From Cellvibrionales bacterium (lineage in GTDB: Bacteria; Pseudomonadota; Gammaproteobacteria; Pseudomonadales; UBA7239): a stretch of 64,000 nt of DNA. Below the pieces are notes generated by a model. It worked only from the letters and a program-made list of their open reading frames with translations. It searched no databases and was not told the DNA's origin. Of this stretch, positions 1 through 9,781 are shown in pieces; position 1 is the first letter of the stretch; each line of letters starts with the position of its first letter. The stretch covers positions 992,001 to 1,056,000 of the forward strand of contig JADJPU010000001.1 in the NCBI GenBank assembly GCA_016713115.1, written 5' to 3'. The position numbers were made by a program, and so were the translations under genes.

Positions 1-459
1 GACAACTTGCGCCGCACGCTACAAATTATTCACACTGATATGCAGCGTTATTTCACGCGCCATGCACCGCAGATTTTGGTGTGTGGACTCAACCCACACG
101 CGGGTGAAAACGGTTATCTCGGACGCGAAGAAATCGATGTGATTGCACCTGTGCTGCACGAACTGCGCGCACAAGGTTTGCAACTCACAGGACCACTGCC
201 AGCTGATACGGCTTTTACCAGCACACTGCGAGAAAAAGCCGATGTGTTTGTGGCGATGTATCACGATCAAGGTTTGCCAGTATTAAAAGCGGACGGTTTT
301 GGCGAGGCGATCAACATCACGCTCGGCTTGCCTTTTGTACGCACCTCGGTCGATCACGGCACCGCTTTAGATTTGGCTGGCACAGGGCGCGCGCAACACA
401 GTAGCTTGCAACACGCCATCGACAGCGCCGTGCAAATGTTGCAACACAGCCAACGGTGA
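1..459 (+). CDS. pdxA: 4-hydroxythreonine-4-phosphate dehydrogenase, 3' part
   Basis: C-terminal ~152 residues of PdxA, which oxidises 4-phosphooxy-threonine in the DXP-dependent pyridoxal phosphate pathway (cytoplasm). The 5' end lies before the window; the frame is open from base 1. Seen: NPHAGENG near the start, then MYHDQGLPVLK and GLPFVRTSVDHGTA, which are the metal- and substrate-binding C-terminal blocks of the family. The TGA stop overlaps the GTG start of rsmA, so the two are translationally coupled. The pdxA-rsmA-apaG-apaH order is common in gammaproteobacteria and supports the call. Confidence 0.95.
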   Translation, partial: DNLRRTLQIIHTDMQRYFTRHAPQILVCGLNPHAGENGYLGREEIDVIAPVLHELRAQGLQLTGPLPADTAFTSTLREKADVFVAMYHDQGLPVLKADGFGEAINITLGLPFVRTSVDHGTALDLAGTGRAQHSSLQHAIDSAVQMLQHSQR

Positions 460-1292
460 TACTCGTGCGCGACACTACGCCTTCTGCCACACACACACCG
501 CGCAAACGCTTCGGACAAAATTTTTTGCACGACGCGCGCGTCATTCAACGCATCGTCAGCGCCATCGCGCCAAAAGAAAATGAACCCGTTTTAGAAATTG
601 GCCCCGGACAAGGCGCATTGACGCAAGCTCTGCTCGTCTATCAGCCACAACTCACGGCTGTTGAATTGGATCGCGATTTGGTCACGCTGCTGCAAGAAAA
701 ATTTGCGGCGGAAAAAAACTTTTCTCTGTGTGCAGGTGATGCGCTGAAATTTGATCTCACCAGTTTATCACCCGCGCCGCACAGCCTGCGCGTGGTGGGC
801 AATTTACCGTACAACATTTCCACGCCACTGCTGTTTCATTTATTGCAACAGCGTGAGTGGATACGCGACATGCATTTCATGCTGCAAAAAGAAGTGGTGC
901 AACGACTGGCAGCAGAACCTGGCGGCAAAGATTACGGGCGCTTGAGTGTGATGGCGCAATACTACTGCCATGTCTCACATTTATTTGATGTGCCGCCCGG
1001 CAGCTTTTTTCCGCCACCCAAGGTGATGTCCGCCATTGTGCGCTTGCAACCACGCACACCTGCCACACTGGCCAAAGACGAACAACTGCTGTCTACCTTG
1101 GTGAATACGGCGTTTCAGCAGCGCCGCAAAACGCTGCGCAACACATTAAAAACGATCGCCAGTGAAGCGCAAATTCTCGCTGCCAACATCAAGCCCGATG
1201 CGCGCGCAGAAACACTCTCCGTCAGCGATTTTGTACACTTAGCCAATATTCTGCATGGAGACATTGAATGTCCGGCATCAGCATCCAAGTAA
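456..1292 (+). CDS. rsmA: 16S rRNA (adenine1518/1519-N6) dimethyltransferase
   Basis: RsmA/KsgA dimethylates two adjacent adenines in helix 45 of 16S rRNA during late 30S assembly, using S-adenosylmethionine. Seen: KRFGQNFL near residue 18, the SAM-binding block VLEIGPGQGALTQ, and the catalytic motif NLPYNIS. The length of 278 residues is normal. The GTG start at 456 overlaps the pdxA stop (GTGA); no ATG lies at a better place. Its 3' end overlaps apaG by 25 bases, so the cluster is probably one transcript. Confidence 0.96.
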   Translation: MILVRDTTPSATHTPRKRFGQNFLHDARVIQRIVSAIAPKENEPVLEIGPGQGALTQALLVYQPQLTAVELDRDLVTLLQEKFAAEKNFSLCAGDALKFDLTSLSPAPHSLRVVGNLPYNISTPLLFHLLQQREWIRDMHFMLQKEVVQRLAAEPGGKDYGRLSVMAQYYCHVSHLFDVPPGSFFPPPKVMSAIVRLQPRTPATLAKDEQLLSTLVNTAFQQRRKTLRNTLKTIASEAQILAANIKPDARAETLSVSDFVHLANILHGDIECPASASK

Positions 1293-1636
1293 AAACGCAT
1301 TATTTAGCGGAGCATTCCTCACCTGCTATTCACCGTTTTGCCTTTGCCTACTCCATCAGCATTACCAATAACGGCGATGCGCCGGTGCAATTATTGCGCC
1401 GCCACTGGATCATCACCGACGGCAATCGCAAAGTAGAAGAAGTGCGCGGCGACGGCGTAGTCGGTCAGCAGCCGTGGATTGCACCGCAGGCCACGCATCA
1501 CTACACCAGCGGCGCAGTTCTGGAAACACCCGTCGGCACCATGGAAGGCAGCTACACCATGCAGCGTGAAAATGGCGACAACTTCAAAGCATTGATTCCG
1601 CGTTTCACACTCGCCAAACCTGGCTCGCTGCACTAA
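1268..1636 (+). CDS. apaG: ApaG domain protein
   Basis: ApaG is a small (122 residues) fibronectin-III-like beta-sandwich protein, historically linked to Co2+/Mg2+ resistance; its molecular role is not settled. Seen: the family blocks YSISITNNG, LLRRHWIITDG, GEG-like VVGQQPWI and the C-terminal PRFTLAKP. The start ATG lies inside the end of rsmA (25-base overlap) and the stop is 4 bases before apaH, an operon-like arrangement. Confidence 0.94.
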   Translation: MSGISIQVKTHYLAEHSSPAIHRFAFAYSISITNNGDAPVQLLRRHWIITDGNRKVEEVRGDGVVGQQPWIAPQATHHYTSGAVLETPVGTMEGSYTMQRENGDNFKALIPRFTLAKPGSLH

Positions 1637-1640
1637 GCGC

Positions 1641-2459
1641 ATGGCACTCTACGCCGTCGGCGATTTGCAGGGTTGTTTTCGCGAACTGCAACAATTGTTA
1701 GCGGCGGTGCAATTTGATCCTGCGCACGATGCATTATGGTTGACGGGTGATCTGGTCAATCGCGGCCCACAATCTTTAGAATGTTTGCGTTTTATTAAAT
1801 CCTTGGGCAGCGCCGCGCAAACCGTGTTAGGCAATCACGATTTGCATTTACTTGCTGTCGCACTGACACATACCAACAGCAAAAACAAAGACACACTGCA
1901 CGAAATTTTAACCGCGCCCGATCGCGACGAACTCATGGCTTGGTTGCGGCAACAACCGTTGATGCTGATTAACACACAAAAAAAACTGGCGTTAATTCAC
2001 GCCGGTATTTTTCCTGCGTGGACATTGGAAAAAGCGCAAACTTTGGCACAAGAAGTGGAAGCGGTTTTGCAGTCCAACCAATGCAAAGATTTTTTGCGCG
2101 CGATGTACGGCAACGAACCGGATAATTGGCGCGATGATTTACAAGGATTTGATCGCCTGCGTTTTATCACCAATGCCTTTACGCGCATGCGCATCTGCGC
2201 TGAGAGCGAGCAAGAACAACACAACAATGCTTTGCAACTGCAATACAAAGAAGGCGTGGACAATATTCCCGCTGGCTACGCGCCATGGTTCACGCGGTTT
2301 GCACCGCCCGCCGGTTGGCGCGTGTTATTCGGGCATTGGGCGGCGTTAGAAGCCAGCACCAACCATGACAACATCATCGCGCTGGACAGCGGCTGCGTAT
2401 GGGGCAGGCATTTAACAATGCTGCGATTGGATGACGGGCAGTATTTTTATTCTTCGTAG
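1641..2459 (+). CDS. apaH: Symmetrical bis(5'-nucleosyl)-tetraphosphatase
   Basis: ApaH hydrolyses Ap4A to two ADP and also acts as a decapping enzyme for Np4-capped RNA. Seen: calcineurin-like metallophosphatase motifs in order, GDLQGC at residue 7, GDLVNRGP near 35 and GNHD near 65, with a later IHAG metal ligand. The length of 272 residues is typical. It starts 4 bases after apaG. Conserved synteny ends here; the next gene belongs to an insertion. Confidence 0.95.
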   Translation: MALYAVGDLQGCFRELQQLLAAVQFDPAHDALWLTGDLVNRGPQSLECLRFIKSLGSAAQTVLGNHDLHLLAVALTHTNSKNKDTLHEILTAPDRDELMAWLRQQPLMLINTQKKLALIHAGIFPAWTLEKAQTLAQEVEAVLQSNQCKDFLRAMYGNEPDNWRDDLQGFDRLRFITNAFTRMRICAESEQEQHNNALQLQYKEGVDNIPAGYAPWFTRFAPPAGWRVLFGHWAALEASTNHDNIIALDSGCVWGRHLTMLRLDDGQYFYSS

Positions 2460-2551
2460 GGATGCATTTTCTACGCGACCTATTCAAATTTGTAGTTCAC
2501 CCTTTTGTTAACATACGATCATCAATGTCGAGACAATAACAAGTAGGCAGC

Positions 2552-5500
2552 ATGCCAAACGATTGCAATAATTCAGTGGAACGTGACAAGGTATCTCAAC
2601 TATTTGAGTTCGTCCGTGCATTTACTTCGTCCAAATATCCCATTAAGCGCCGCCTTGACGAACAGCCCCTCCGTGAATTGCAACTGAAGTTCGATACGCT
2701 GCCACAAACCAGCGAATGGATCGAGTGGTGGAACGGCGCGGAGGATGAACGGGAATGGTTGTTGCGCGTCAAGCTGCTGCCACCAACCCCCTGCCCACTG
2801 CCACCGGCACAAATTCGGAACTGGCTGCTACCAGGTTGGGAGCGTTATGACAAGAAGGCCATGAATGTGCCGGAAAAATCATTCCGTGCAAATGATGGCA
2901 CGACCCACATAGACCGCTTTGAAGATCAACCAACCAGAGTTACCTCATGGTTGGAATGGACAAATAAACGCCAAGCATGGGCAGACATTGAGCAACGGCA
3001 CGAACCCGTACGAAGCCTATTCGCCACGCTGCAAACCCTTCGTGCCGAGCTTCAAAGAGAGGCGGAGCGAGTCGAGCTTGTGCTCGGCGTTGCAACACTC
3101 GCGCATCAAAGAAATGCGATGAATTATAACCATCCCTTGATTCTGAAATCTTTGGGGCTGGAGTTCGACATCCGGGAAAACCGCTTCGTTCTGTCGGAAA
3201 CAGACAAGCCAACGGAGCTTTATTCGGAGTCGCTTGCCGAGCTTGGCATTGACTTGGCTCCGGCATCCGGCTGGCGTGAACGACTGAAACAGTTGCATCC
3301 TTTGGATGTGGAAACGCAAACTTTGGTCAAGAGCATTGGAGATTGGATACGCGGAACCAATGGATTTGCCGATGCGACAATCAGCCTTGCTCCGGTAATA
3401 TTTCTGCGTGACAGGGGAGGCTGGCCTGCCCGAGCTGCGACAGCTGTGCTAGAAGATTTGGCCAACAAACCAGCAGCGCAGCTTCCCATCTATCTACGGC
3501 GTTTGGCTGGTATTGAAAGCCCCCGAAGCGATGAAGAAGACTCAAGAACAGAAGGTGGAAGTTCAACACACTTGGCGAATGAGGACGAGGAAATTCTTTT
3601 TGCCTTGCCTGCAAATATGGAACAACTGGCGTTGGCTCGCCAGTTGGAGCGGAAGGATGCGGTGCTTGTACAAGGGCCACCGGGCACGGGAAAGACGCAC
3701 ACGATTGCGAACCTGCTGGGACACTTGCTGGCGCAAGGCAAGCGCGTGCTTGTCACCAGCCACACATCCAAGGCGCTGCGAGTGTTACGAGATAAAGTGC
3801 CGGAGAACATACGATCGCTGTGTGTAAGCGTCATAGACGACCCTTCGCGCAGTCGCAAGGAATTGGACGAAGCTGTTCGCGCTATCGCGGAGCGGATGCA
3901 AGAAGGACAAACTTCTCTGCGAGATACGGTCAAACATAAAACTGCTGACAGGAAACAGCTGATTGAAGAAATCCGTCAACTGAGATTGAAGCAGAGAGAC
4001 TGCGTCAAGGCTGAGTACGACGAGATTGTAATAGGTGGCGAGGCGCTTTCCCCATCAAAAGCTGCGCGCTTTGCACACGAAAATGCGAGTAAGCATGACT
4101 GGATACCTGGGCCACTACAATGGAATGAGCTCGGCAAAGTCTGCCCTTTGAACATTGCCGATGTCGAATCGCTTTATCGCAGCCAACAGCAAATTACGGA
4201 GCAGGTAGAAGCAGAATTGCGGGCTGGGCTGCCTACCGATGGGTGGCTGCCCGCGGCTGCGGATTGGGCGGCGCGAGTGAATCATGTTCAGAGCCTGAAA
4301 GCGAAGGCCAGCAGCATTACTCATCCCATTTGGCCGAACTGTTCGGTTAGAGCAGAAATTCTGAAATCCGTACTTGACCATGTGGAACATGGCGCTCAGG
4401 AACTCGAAAGAATTGAGGCAGCAGGAACTTGGCTGCTTGATTTGGTTGAGGCGGGATTCGATCAAGATAGCGGCGCAGCGTGGAAAGACTTGAAATCCAT
4501 CGCAGATGAAACGATTCGTATTGAAGCGGCAGCACGAAGCACGATAATTGAGTACGCACCAGAGCTGCCCGTGGAGTTTTGCACAGAAGACGCGCTGACG
4601 GATCTGAAGACGATCCACGCCCATGCCGAGCACGGACGAGGTTTGTCCGTGTGGAAGTTCCCCATCAGCAAAGCAAGTGCTTGGCGCAAGCTACTTCAAC
4701 AAGCTCGCTGCAATGGGCGAGAACCGAAAACTACTGAGGAATGTCAAGCCCTGTTCCTGTGGCTGGAATTGTATTTACAGCGTGAAAAGCTACGGCGGCG
4801 CTGGCAAAGACAAGTGGAAGCCTTGGGCGCATCAGCATTACCGGATACCAAGCCAGAAGTTCATACCATCCAATGGTTTCCCTACATTGAAGGAGCCTTG
4901 CAGTGGAGCGAGCGTTACTGGAGTGTGATGTCAGAAAAGACCACACCGTTCGGAAAGTCATGGGTCGATATTGAATCTCTTGTGCCGCCTCAGAGCGGTT
5001 TAAGATCACGACTCGGCCGCGCTCACAGTCTATTGAGAGAGCATCTGCTCCCCGAGTTACGAGCATGGCTGGCGCAGCGGGAGCACGAGTCTATTGGCGA
5101 GCAGATTGCAGAATGGCGCAATCGGCTTCGCCGCGAAGTGCCAAATATACGGCCCGACAGTGCTATTGCCGATATTGATGCTTCACTTGCACAAATGGAT
5201 GTCGATGCGTATGGCCGTGCGCTACTGGCTTTGCAAAAACTACGAGACCTGCTGCCTATTCATCAAAATCGAGACAAACTCCTCGCTGCTTTGGGCGTAG
5301 GAGCCACTGCTTGGGCAGCCGCTATCAGCCAGCGGATCGAGTACCACAACGAGCCATTACCCTCTGAACGAGACATCGCCTTCGCCTGGCGCTGGCGACA
5401 GATCCATGATGAGCTGGCTTATCGCCATCAACTCAATACCGAGGAAATTGCCACTGAGCTGAGTGAGAAAAACCGCGACCTAGAACGAGTGACAAGCGAT

Positions 5501-7030
5501 TTGATTGCCGAAAGTGCATGGTCAAGCCAACTATCCGCAGCAGAGCGTTTTCGGCAACACCTAGTTGGCTGGCTCGACTTCATGCGGAGGATCGGAAAAG
5601 GAACGGGGAGTAATGCAGAACACTACCGTGTGCAAGCACGTGAGCAGTTGCGAAACGGGCAGCACGCTGTTCCTGTCTGGATCATGCCGATGGCACAAGT
5701 GTTCCAGAGTTTCACCGCAGCGGATGCCAATTTCGATGTCGTGATTGTGGATGAGGCCAGCCAAGCAGGGCTAGAAGGCCTGCTGGCCGCTTACCTCGGT
5801 AAGAAGATAGTGGTCGTCGGCGATCACGAGCAGGTCAGCCCAGACGCAGTGGGGCAAATGGCTGCCATAGCTGCAAACCTTCAGTCGCAATTTCTGGCTG
5901 GCATCCCGAATGCTGCACTTTATGACGGCCAACTCTCGCTCTATGACCTGACGCGACAATCCACTTCAGGAATGTTGAGCCTGTCGGAACATTTCCGCTG
6001 CGTACCGTCCATCATTGGATTCAGTAACCAATTGAGTTATGAAGGACGCATCAAGCCATTGCGCGAAGCATCTTCCAGCAAATTGCGCCCTATCATTTCG
6101 CACCGTGTAAATGGAGAACGAGAAGGACGTAGCAAAATCAATCAAACGGAGGCACAAGAAATCGTCGCCTTGATTGCCGCGATGTGCCAGCACGAAGCTT
6201 ACGCGCAACAAAGTATTGGCGTCATTTCTCTGTTAGGTGCAGAACAGGCGCAGCTGATTGAGCGAATGTTACGAGAGCACTTACCCATTGAAGAAATTGA
6301 GGCTCGAAAAATCATTTGTGGCAATGCTGCGCAATTCCAAGGTGACGAACGCAAAGTCATGCTGTTGTCCATGGTGGACAGCAACGAAGGCGACGGCCCG
6401 ATGAGGAAGCAAGGCGAAGGCGCAAATGAATCGACCAAAAAGCGTTTCAATGTAGCAGCAAGCCGTGCGCAAGATCAGATGTGGATTGTTCATTCACTGT
6501 CTCATACAACAGATTTGAAGCCAGGCGACATTCGGCGCGAATTGCTAGAGTACGCCGAAGCAAGGCAAATCAAGGAAGCACAAACCGATGATCCCAAACA
6601 TGAATCAGAATTTGAGCGGCTGGTCGCTCATGAACTCAAATCCCATGGATTCCGTGTTCAGGCGCAATACCGTGTTGGTTTTTATCGCATTGATTTGGTG
6701 GTGGAAGGCAACGGAAAAAAACTAGCCGTTGAATGTGATGGTGACCGTTGGCACAGCGGTTCAGAAAAAATTGCTGAAGATCTCGCTCGTCAAGCTGTTT
6801 TGGAAAGACTGGGTTGGAAGTTTCATCGCATTCGTGGCAGTGAGTTCTTTCGTGAAACGACTAGAACAGTGAAGCGATTGCTAACTCGCTTACAAGAGCT
6901 TGAAATTTATGCAGAAACTGACGAAAGCGCTATCAATGACAACACAGAAGCGGATGTCACTCATGAAGAAATTTTGCGCTTGGCTCAAAAAATCCGTGCA
7001 GAGTTTTTCCCTGAAAATGATGAACTTTAA
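2552..7030 (+). CDS. Large SF1 helicase with C-terminal Vsr/DUF559-like nuclease
   Basis: A 1492-residue multidomain protein. Seen: about 370 residues of unrecognised N-terminus; a Walker A loop (GPPGTGKT, near residue 375) followed by NLLGHLLAQGKRVLVTSHTSKAL, as in Upf1-like SF1 helicases; a long helical middle; Walker B VIVDEASQ near 1065; late helicase motifs (ERKVMLLSMV, NVAASRAQ) near 1265-1310; then a PD-(D/E)XK/Vsr-type domain with RIDLVV and AVECDGDRWH near 1385-1405. Helicase-nuclease fusions of this kind are often antiviral (inference; not matched to a named system). It stands alone between apaH and fic, 92 bases after apaH, with no partner methylase. It could instead be a DNA-repair enzyme. 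Confidence 0.8.
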   Translation: MPNDCNNSVERDKVSQLFEFVRAFTSSKYPIKRRLDEQPLRELQLKFDTLPQTSEWIEWWNGAEDEREWLLRVKLLPPTPCPLPPAQIRNWLLPGWERYDKKAMNVPEKSFRANDGTTHIDRFEDQPTRVTSWLEWTNKRQAWADIEQRHEPVRSLFATLQTLRAELQREAERVELVLGVATLAHQRNAMNYNHPLILKSLGLEFDIRENRFVLSETDKPTELYSESLAELGIDLAPASGWRERLKQLHPLDVETQTLVKSIGDWIRGTNGFADATISLAPVIFLRDRGGWPARAATAVLEDLANKPAAQLPIYLRRLAGIESPRSDEEDSRTEGGSSTHLANEDEEILFALPANMEQLALARQLERKDAVLVQGPPGTGKTHTIANLLGHLLAQGKRVLVTSHTSKALRVLRDKVPENIRSLCVSVIDDPSRSRKELDEAVRAIAERMQEGQTSLRDTVKHKTADRKQLIEEIRQLRLKQRDCVKAEYDEIVIGGEALSPSKAARFAHENASKHDWIPGPLQWNELGKVCPLNIADVESLYRSQQQITEQVEAELRAGLPTDGWLPAAADWAARVNHVQSLKAKASSITHPIWPNCSVRAEILKSVLDHVEHGAQELERIEAAGTWLLDLVEAGFDQDSGAAWKDLKSIADETIRIEAAARSTIIEYAPELPVEFCTEDALTDLKTIHAHAEHGRGLSVWKFPISKASAWRKLLQQARCNGREPKTTEECQALFLWLELYLQREKLRRRWQRQVEALGASALPDTKPEVHTIQWFPYIEGALQWSERYWSVMSEKTTPFGKSWVDIESLVPPQSGLRSRLGRAHSLLREHLLPELRAWLAQREHESIGEQIAEWRNRLRREVPNIRPDSAIADIDASLAQMDVDAYGRALLALQKLRDLLPIHQNRDKLLAALGVGATAWAAAISQRIEYHNEPLPSERDIAFAWRWRQIHDELAYRHQLNTEEIATELSEKNRDLERVTSDLIAESAWSSQLSAAERFRQHLVGWLDFMRRIGKGTGSNAEHYRVQAREQLRNGQHAVPVWIMPMAQVFQSFTAADANFDVVIVDEASQAGLEGLLAAYLGKKIVVVGDHEQVSPDAVGQMAAIAANLQSQFLAGIPNAALYDGQLSLYDLTRQSTSGMLSLSEHFRCVPSIIGFSNQLSYEGRIKPLREASSSKLRPIISHRVNGEREGRSKINQTEAQEIVALIAAMCQHEAYAQQSIGVISLLGAEQAQLIERMLREHLPIEEIEARKIICGNAAQFQGDERKVMLLSMVDSNEGDGPMRKQGEGANESTKKRFNVAASRAQDQMWIVHSLSHTTDLKPGDIRRELLEYAEARQIKEAQTDDPKHESEFERLVAHELKSHGFRVQAQYRVGFYRIDLVVEGNGKKLAVECDGDRWHSGSEKIAEDLARQAVLERLGWKFHRIRGSEFFRETTRTVKRLLTRLQELEIYAETDESAINDNTEADVTHEEILRLAQKIRAEFFPENDEL

Positions 7031-7048
7031 TTTCAGTTGTACATATTT

Positions 7049-8212
7049 TTATGCCATCTCGTCAGAGAACAGGCGCACATAGGCACCGTAGCGGAAACGG
7101 CGGTTTCGCGCATAGCCAGTAATCTCTTCCAAAATGCCTACTTCCACCATGCGCCGCACCAATGTATTGGCCGCAGCATGAGTAGTGCCTGTTAGTTGCT
7201 GCACATCTGTTACGGAAACGATGGGGCGGTCGAACAGTTTTTCCAGCACGCGGTGACCATTGCCCGCTGCACGCCCTAAATGCTCGGTAATCGCACTGCG
7301 GTTTTTTTCACGCAGCAACTGGATTTGTCTTGCGGTATTCGTTGCCTCGCCTGCCACTTCAATCACGCCGCGCAGGAAAAACACCAGCCACGGTTCCCAT
7401 GCACCTTTGTCGCGCACCGCCTGCAAATGGTCGTAATAGGCTTGCCGGTGCTGTTTCAGGTAGTGCGATAGGTACAGCACGGGCTTGTGCAACACGCCGC
7501 ACTCGGTCAGCAAGAAAGTGATGAGCAAACGCCCTACACGGCCATTGCCATCAAGAAACGGATGGATAGTTTCAAACTGCACATGTGCCAGCGCAATTTT
7601 CACCAGTGGTGGTAGGCCATCATCGGCATGCAGGAATTTTTCCCACTCACCCAGTACACGCGGTACTTCGTGTGCCGGTGGCGGTACGAAAGTGGCTGTG
7701 TTCAGAGTGCAACCCGCCGAGCCAATCCAGTTCTGGCTTTCACGCAACTCGCCCGGTTGCAGACGGCTACCGCGTACACCTTGCATCAGCTCAGTATGAA
7801 TTTCACGCACCAGCCGCACTGAGACGGGCAATTCGTGCAGCCGCTTCAACCCGTGCTTCATGGCACGAACATAATTGATAACTTCATCCACATCATGTGG
7901 ACGGTTTTCATCGTACAGAGCGGCTTCAGCGGCAAGTAAGTCTTGCAAGGAGCTTTGCGTGCCTTCGATCTGGCTAGACAGCACCGCCTCCTTGCGGACA
8001 TACATGAGCATGAAAAGATCAGGGTTGGGCAAAGTCAGCACAGAGCCATCGAGTCGCCCAAGGGCGCGGTCAGCTTGGGACAAAAGGCCGGTGAGTTCGG
8101 CATCCAGAACCAATGGTGGATGCGGCGGAAGAGCCGCCGGCATAAATGCACGGTAACCCGTGGGCTGACGCACATATTGACCGGCTCGGTGAGCAGGATT
8201 GGAAGCAGACAT
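7049..8212 (-). CDS. Fic family protein (class II, N-terminal inhibitory motif)
   Basis: Fic proteins transfer AMP (or similar groups) to hydroxyl side chains of target proteins. Seen in 387 residues: a Fic_N region with the inhibitory helix motif SSQIEGT (S-x-x-x-E-G, near residue 83), the catalytic loop HPFLDGNGRVGR (near 217-228) and a C-terminal winged-helix-like stretch (VTDVQQLTGTTHAAANTLVRRM). The intact inhibitory Glu suggests an autoinhibited enzyme. It converges with the helicase (18-base gap) and lies head-away from argH. A large palindrome lies just upstream and may be the site for the winged helix (inference). Confidence 0.9.
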   Translation of the reverse strand: MSASNPAHRAGQYVRQPTGYRAFMPAALPPHPPLVLDAELTGLLSQADRALGRLDGSVLTLPNPDLFMLMYVRKEAVLSSQIEGTQSSLQDLLAAEAALYDENRPHDVDEVINYVRAMKHGLKRLHELPVSVRLVREIHTELMQGVRGSRLQPGELRESQNWIGSAGCTLNTATFVPPPAHEVPRVLGEWEKFLHADDGLPPLVKIALAHVQFETIHPFLDGNGRVGRLLITFLLTECGVLHKPVLYLSHYLKQHRQAYYDHLQAVRDKGAWEPWLVFFLRGVIEVAGEATNTARQIQLLREKNRSAITEHLGRAAGNGHRVLEKLFDRPIVSVTDVQQLTGTTHAAANTLVRRMVEVGILEEITGYARNRRFRYGAYVRLFSDEMA

Positions 8213-8305
8213 GTGATAACCAGCCTTTGATACGACTATAAATTCAATTTATATGATAGATAGCCTATCACATGAATTGAATTTTAGGCCATGTGATTAT
8301 CAGCC
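8210..8305. promoter_or_regulatory. Imperfect 19-bp palindrome and repeated CATGTGAT motif upstream of fic
   Basis: Arms at 8241-8259 and 8265-8283 (19 bases, two mismatches, 5-base loop) lie 28 bases before the fic start. The octamer CATGTGAT occurs at 8210 and 8290 on the plus strand and once inverted inside the right arm; the 8210 and 8290 copies extend to a 16-base direct repeat with two mismatches. Position and symmetry fit an autoregulatory operator; the right copy overlaps the argH stop. It could also be an insertion-boundary duplication. Confidence 0.5.
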
Positions 8306-9727
8306 TTGCCCACGCGCATCCAACAGCGCCGCTGCGCGCGCCGCCGCCGCTTGCACTTGTGCCGGTGCCGTGCCGCCGATGTGATTGCGCGCATTGACCG
8401 AACCTTCCAGTGTCAACACCGCAAACACATCGTCTTCGATCATCGCGCCAAAAGTTTGCAATTCCGCCAGCGACATCTCGGCCAAATCTTGGCCGGTTTT
8501 TACGCCGTGACCAACGGCTTTGCCGACGATTTCATGCGCATCGCGAAACGCCACGCCTTTGCGCACCAAATAATCGGCGAGGTCTGTTGCCGTTGCAAAA
8601 CCGCGCCGCGCCGCTTCGTACAGCACTTCGCGTTTGGGTTCGATGGCGGGAATCATATCGGCAAACGCACGCAGGCAATCTTTCACCGTATCTATCGTGT
8701 CGAACAGCGGTTCTTTGTCTTCTTGATTGTCTTTGTTGTACGCAAGTGGCTGGCTCTTCATCAGCGTGAGCAGCGCAATCAAATGGCCGTTCACGCGCCC
8801 GCTTTTGCCGCGCACCAATTCCGGCACATCGGGATTTTTTTTCTGCGGCATGATGGAGGAGCCGGTGCAAAAACGATCGGGCAAATTCACAAAATTAAAT
8901 TGCGAAGATGTCCACAACACCAGCTCTTCACTCATGCGCGACAAATGCGTGGTGATCAGCGCGGCGGCAGCGCAAAACTCAATCGCAAAATCTCTGTCGC
9001 TCACTGAATCCAGCGAGTTTTCTGTCGGTTTATCAAAACCGAGCAGCGAAGCCGTGAGTGCGCGATCTATCGGATAGGTGGTGCCCGCCAGCGCCGCCGC
9101 ACCCAGTGGCGATTGATTCAAGCGTTTTCTGCAATCTTGCAAGCGCGAATAATCGCGCTCCAACATTTCATTCCACGCCAAGACATGATGACCAAAGGTA
9201 ATCGGCTGCGCGGTTTGCAAATGCGTAAAACCGGGCATGATGGTGGCGTGTTCGCGCGCTGCCAATTCCACCATGCCGCGTTGCAAGCGCGTCAGCTCGC
9301 CGCAAATCGCATCAATTTCATCGCGCAAATACAAACGCACATCGGTGGCGACTTGATCGTTGCGCGAGCGGCCGGTGTGCAATTTTTTACCGGCGATGCC
9401 GATGGCATCGGTCAAACGCGCTTCGATGTTCATGTGCACATCTTCCAGTGCAATCGACCACGCGAAATCGCCCGCTTCAATCTGCGCCAAAATATCGCGC
9501 AAACCCTGCTGAATGGCGCTGTAATCAGCATCACTCAAAATACCGGCGCCGTGCAGCATTTGTGCGTGCGCGAGTGAGCCGCGAATATCCTGCCGATACA
9601 AACGCTGATCGAAGACCACTGAGGCAGTAAAACGCTCCACAAAGGCATCTGTCGCTTCACTGAAGCGGCCGCCCCACGGTTTAATCGTGCTATCGTCCTG
9701 CGGCGGTGGCATTTTTTTGTCGCTCAT
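8300..9727 (-). CDS. argH: Argininosuccinate lyase
   Basis: ArgH splits argininosuccinate into arginine and fumarate, the last step of arginine synthesis (cytoplasmic homotetramer). Seen: KPWGGRF near the N-terminus, THLQTAQP with the catalytic His, and the signature GSSIMPQKKNP of the aspartase/fumarase superfamily. I start at the ATG at 9727 rather than the in-frame TTG five codons upstream, because the family begins MSDKK-like just before the WGGRF block. Divergent from algZ, as in Pseudomonas. Confidence 0.96.
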   Translation of the reverse strand: MSDKKMPPPQDDSTIKPWGGRFSEATDAFVERFTASVVFDQRLYRQDIRGSLAHAQMLHGAGILSDADYSAIQQGLRDILAQIEAGDFAWSIALEDVHMNIEARLTDAIGIAGKKLHTGRSRNDQVATDVRLYLRDEIDAICGELTRLQRGMVELAAREHATIMPGFTHLQTAQPITFGHHVLAWNEMLERDYSRLQDCRKRLNQSPLGAAALAGTTYPIDRALTASLLGFDKPTENSLDSVSDRDFAIEFCAAAALITTHLSRMSEELVLWTSSQFNFVNLPDRFCTGSSIMPQKKNPDVPELVRGKSGRVNGHLIALLTLMKSQPLAYNKDNQEDKEPLFDTIDTVKDCLRAFADMIPAIEPKREVLYEAARRGFATATDLADYLVRKGVAFRDAHEIVGKAVGHGVKTGQDLAEMSLAELQTFGAMIEDDVFAVLTLEGSVNARNHIGGTAPAQVQAAAARAAALLDARGQG

Positions 9728-9781
9728 GGTGTTATCCAGCAAAATGGCGGTGTCAGTTCACAAGGAAAAGATTATATCAGC

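Noticed and set aside
8306..9577. Long rightward frames across argH (8306-9007, 9113-9577)
   Set aside because: They are antisense shadows of a well-conserved argH gene and resemble no protein I know.
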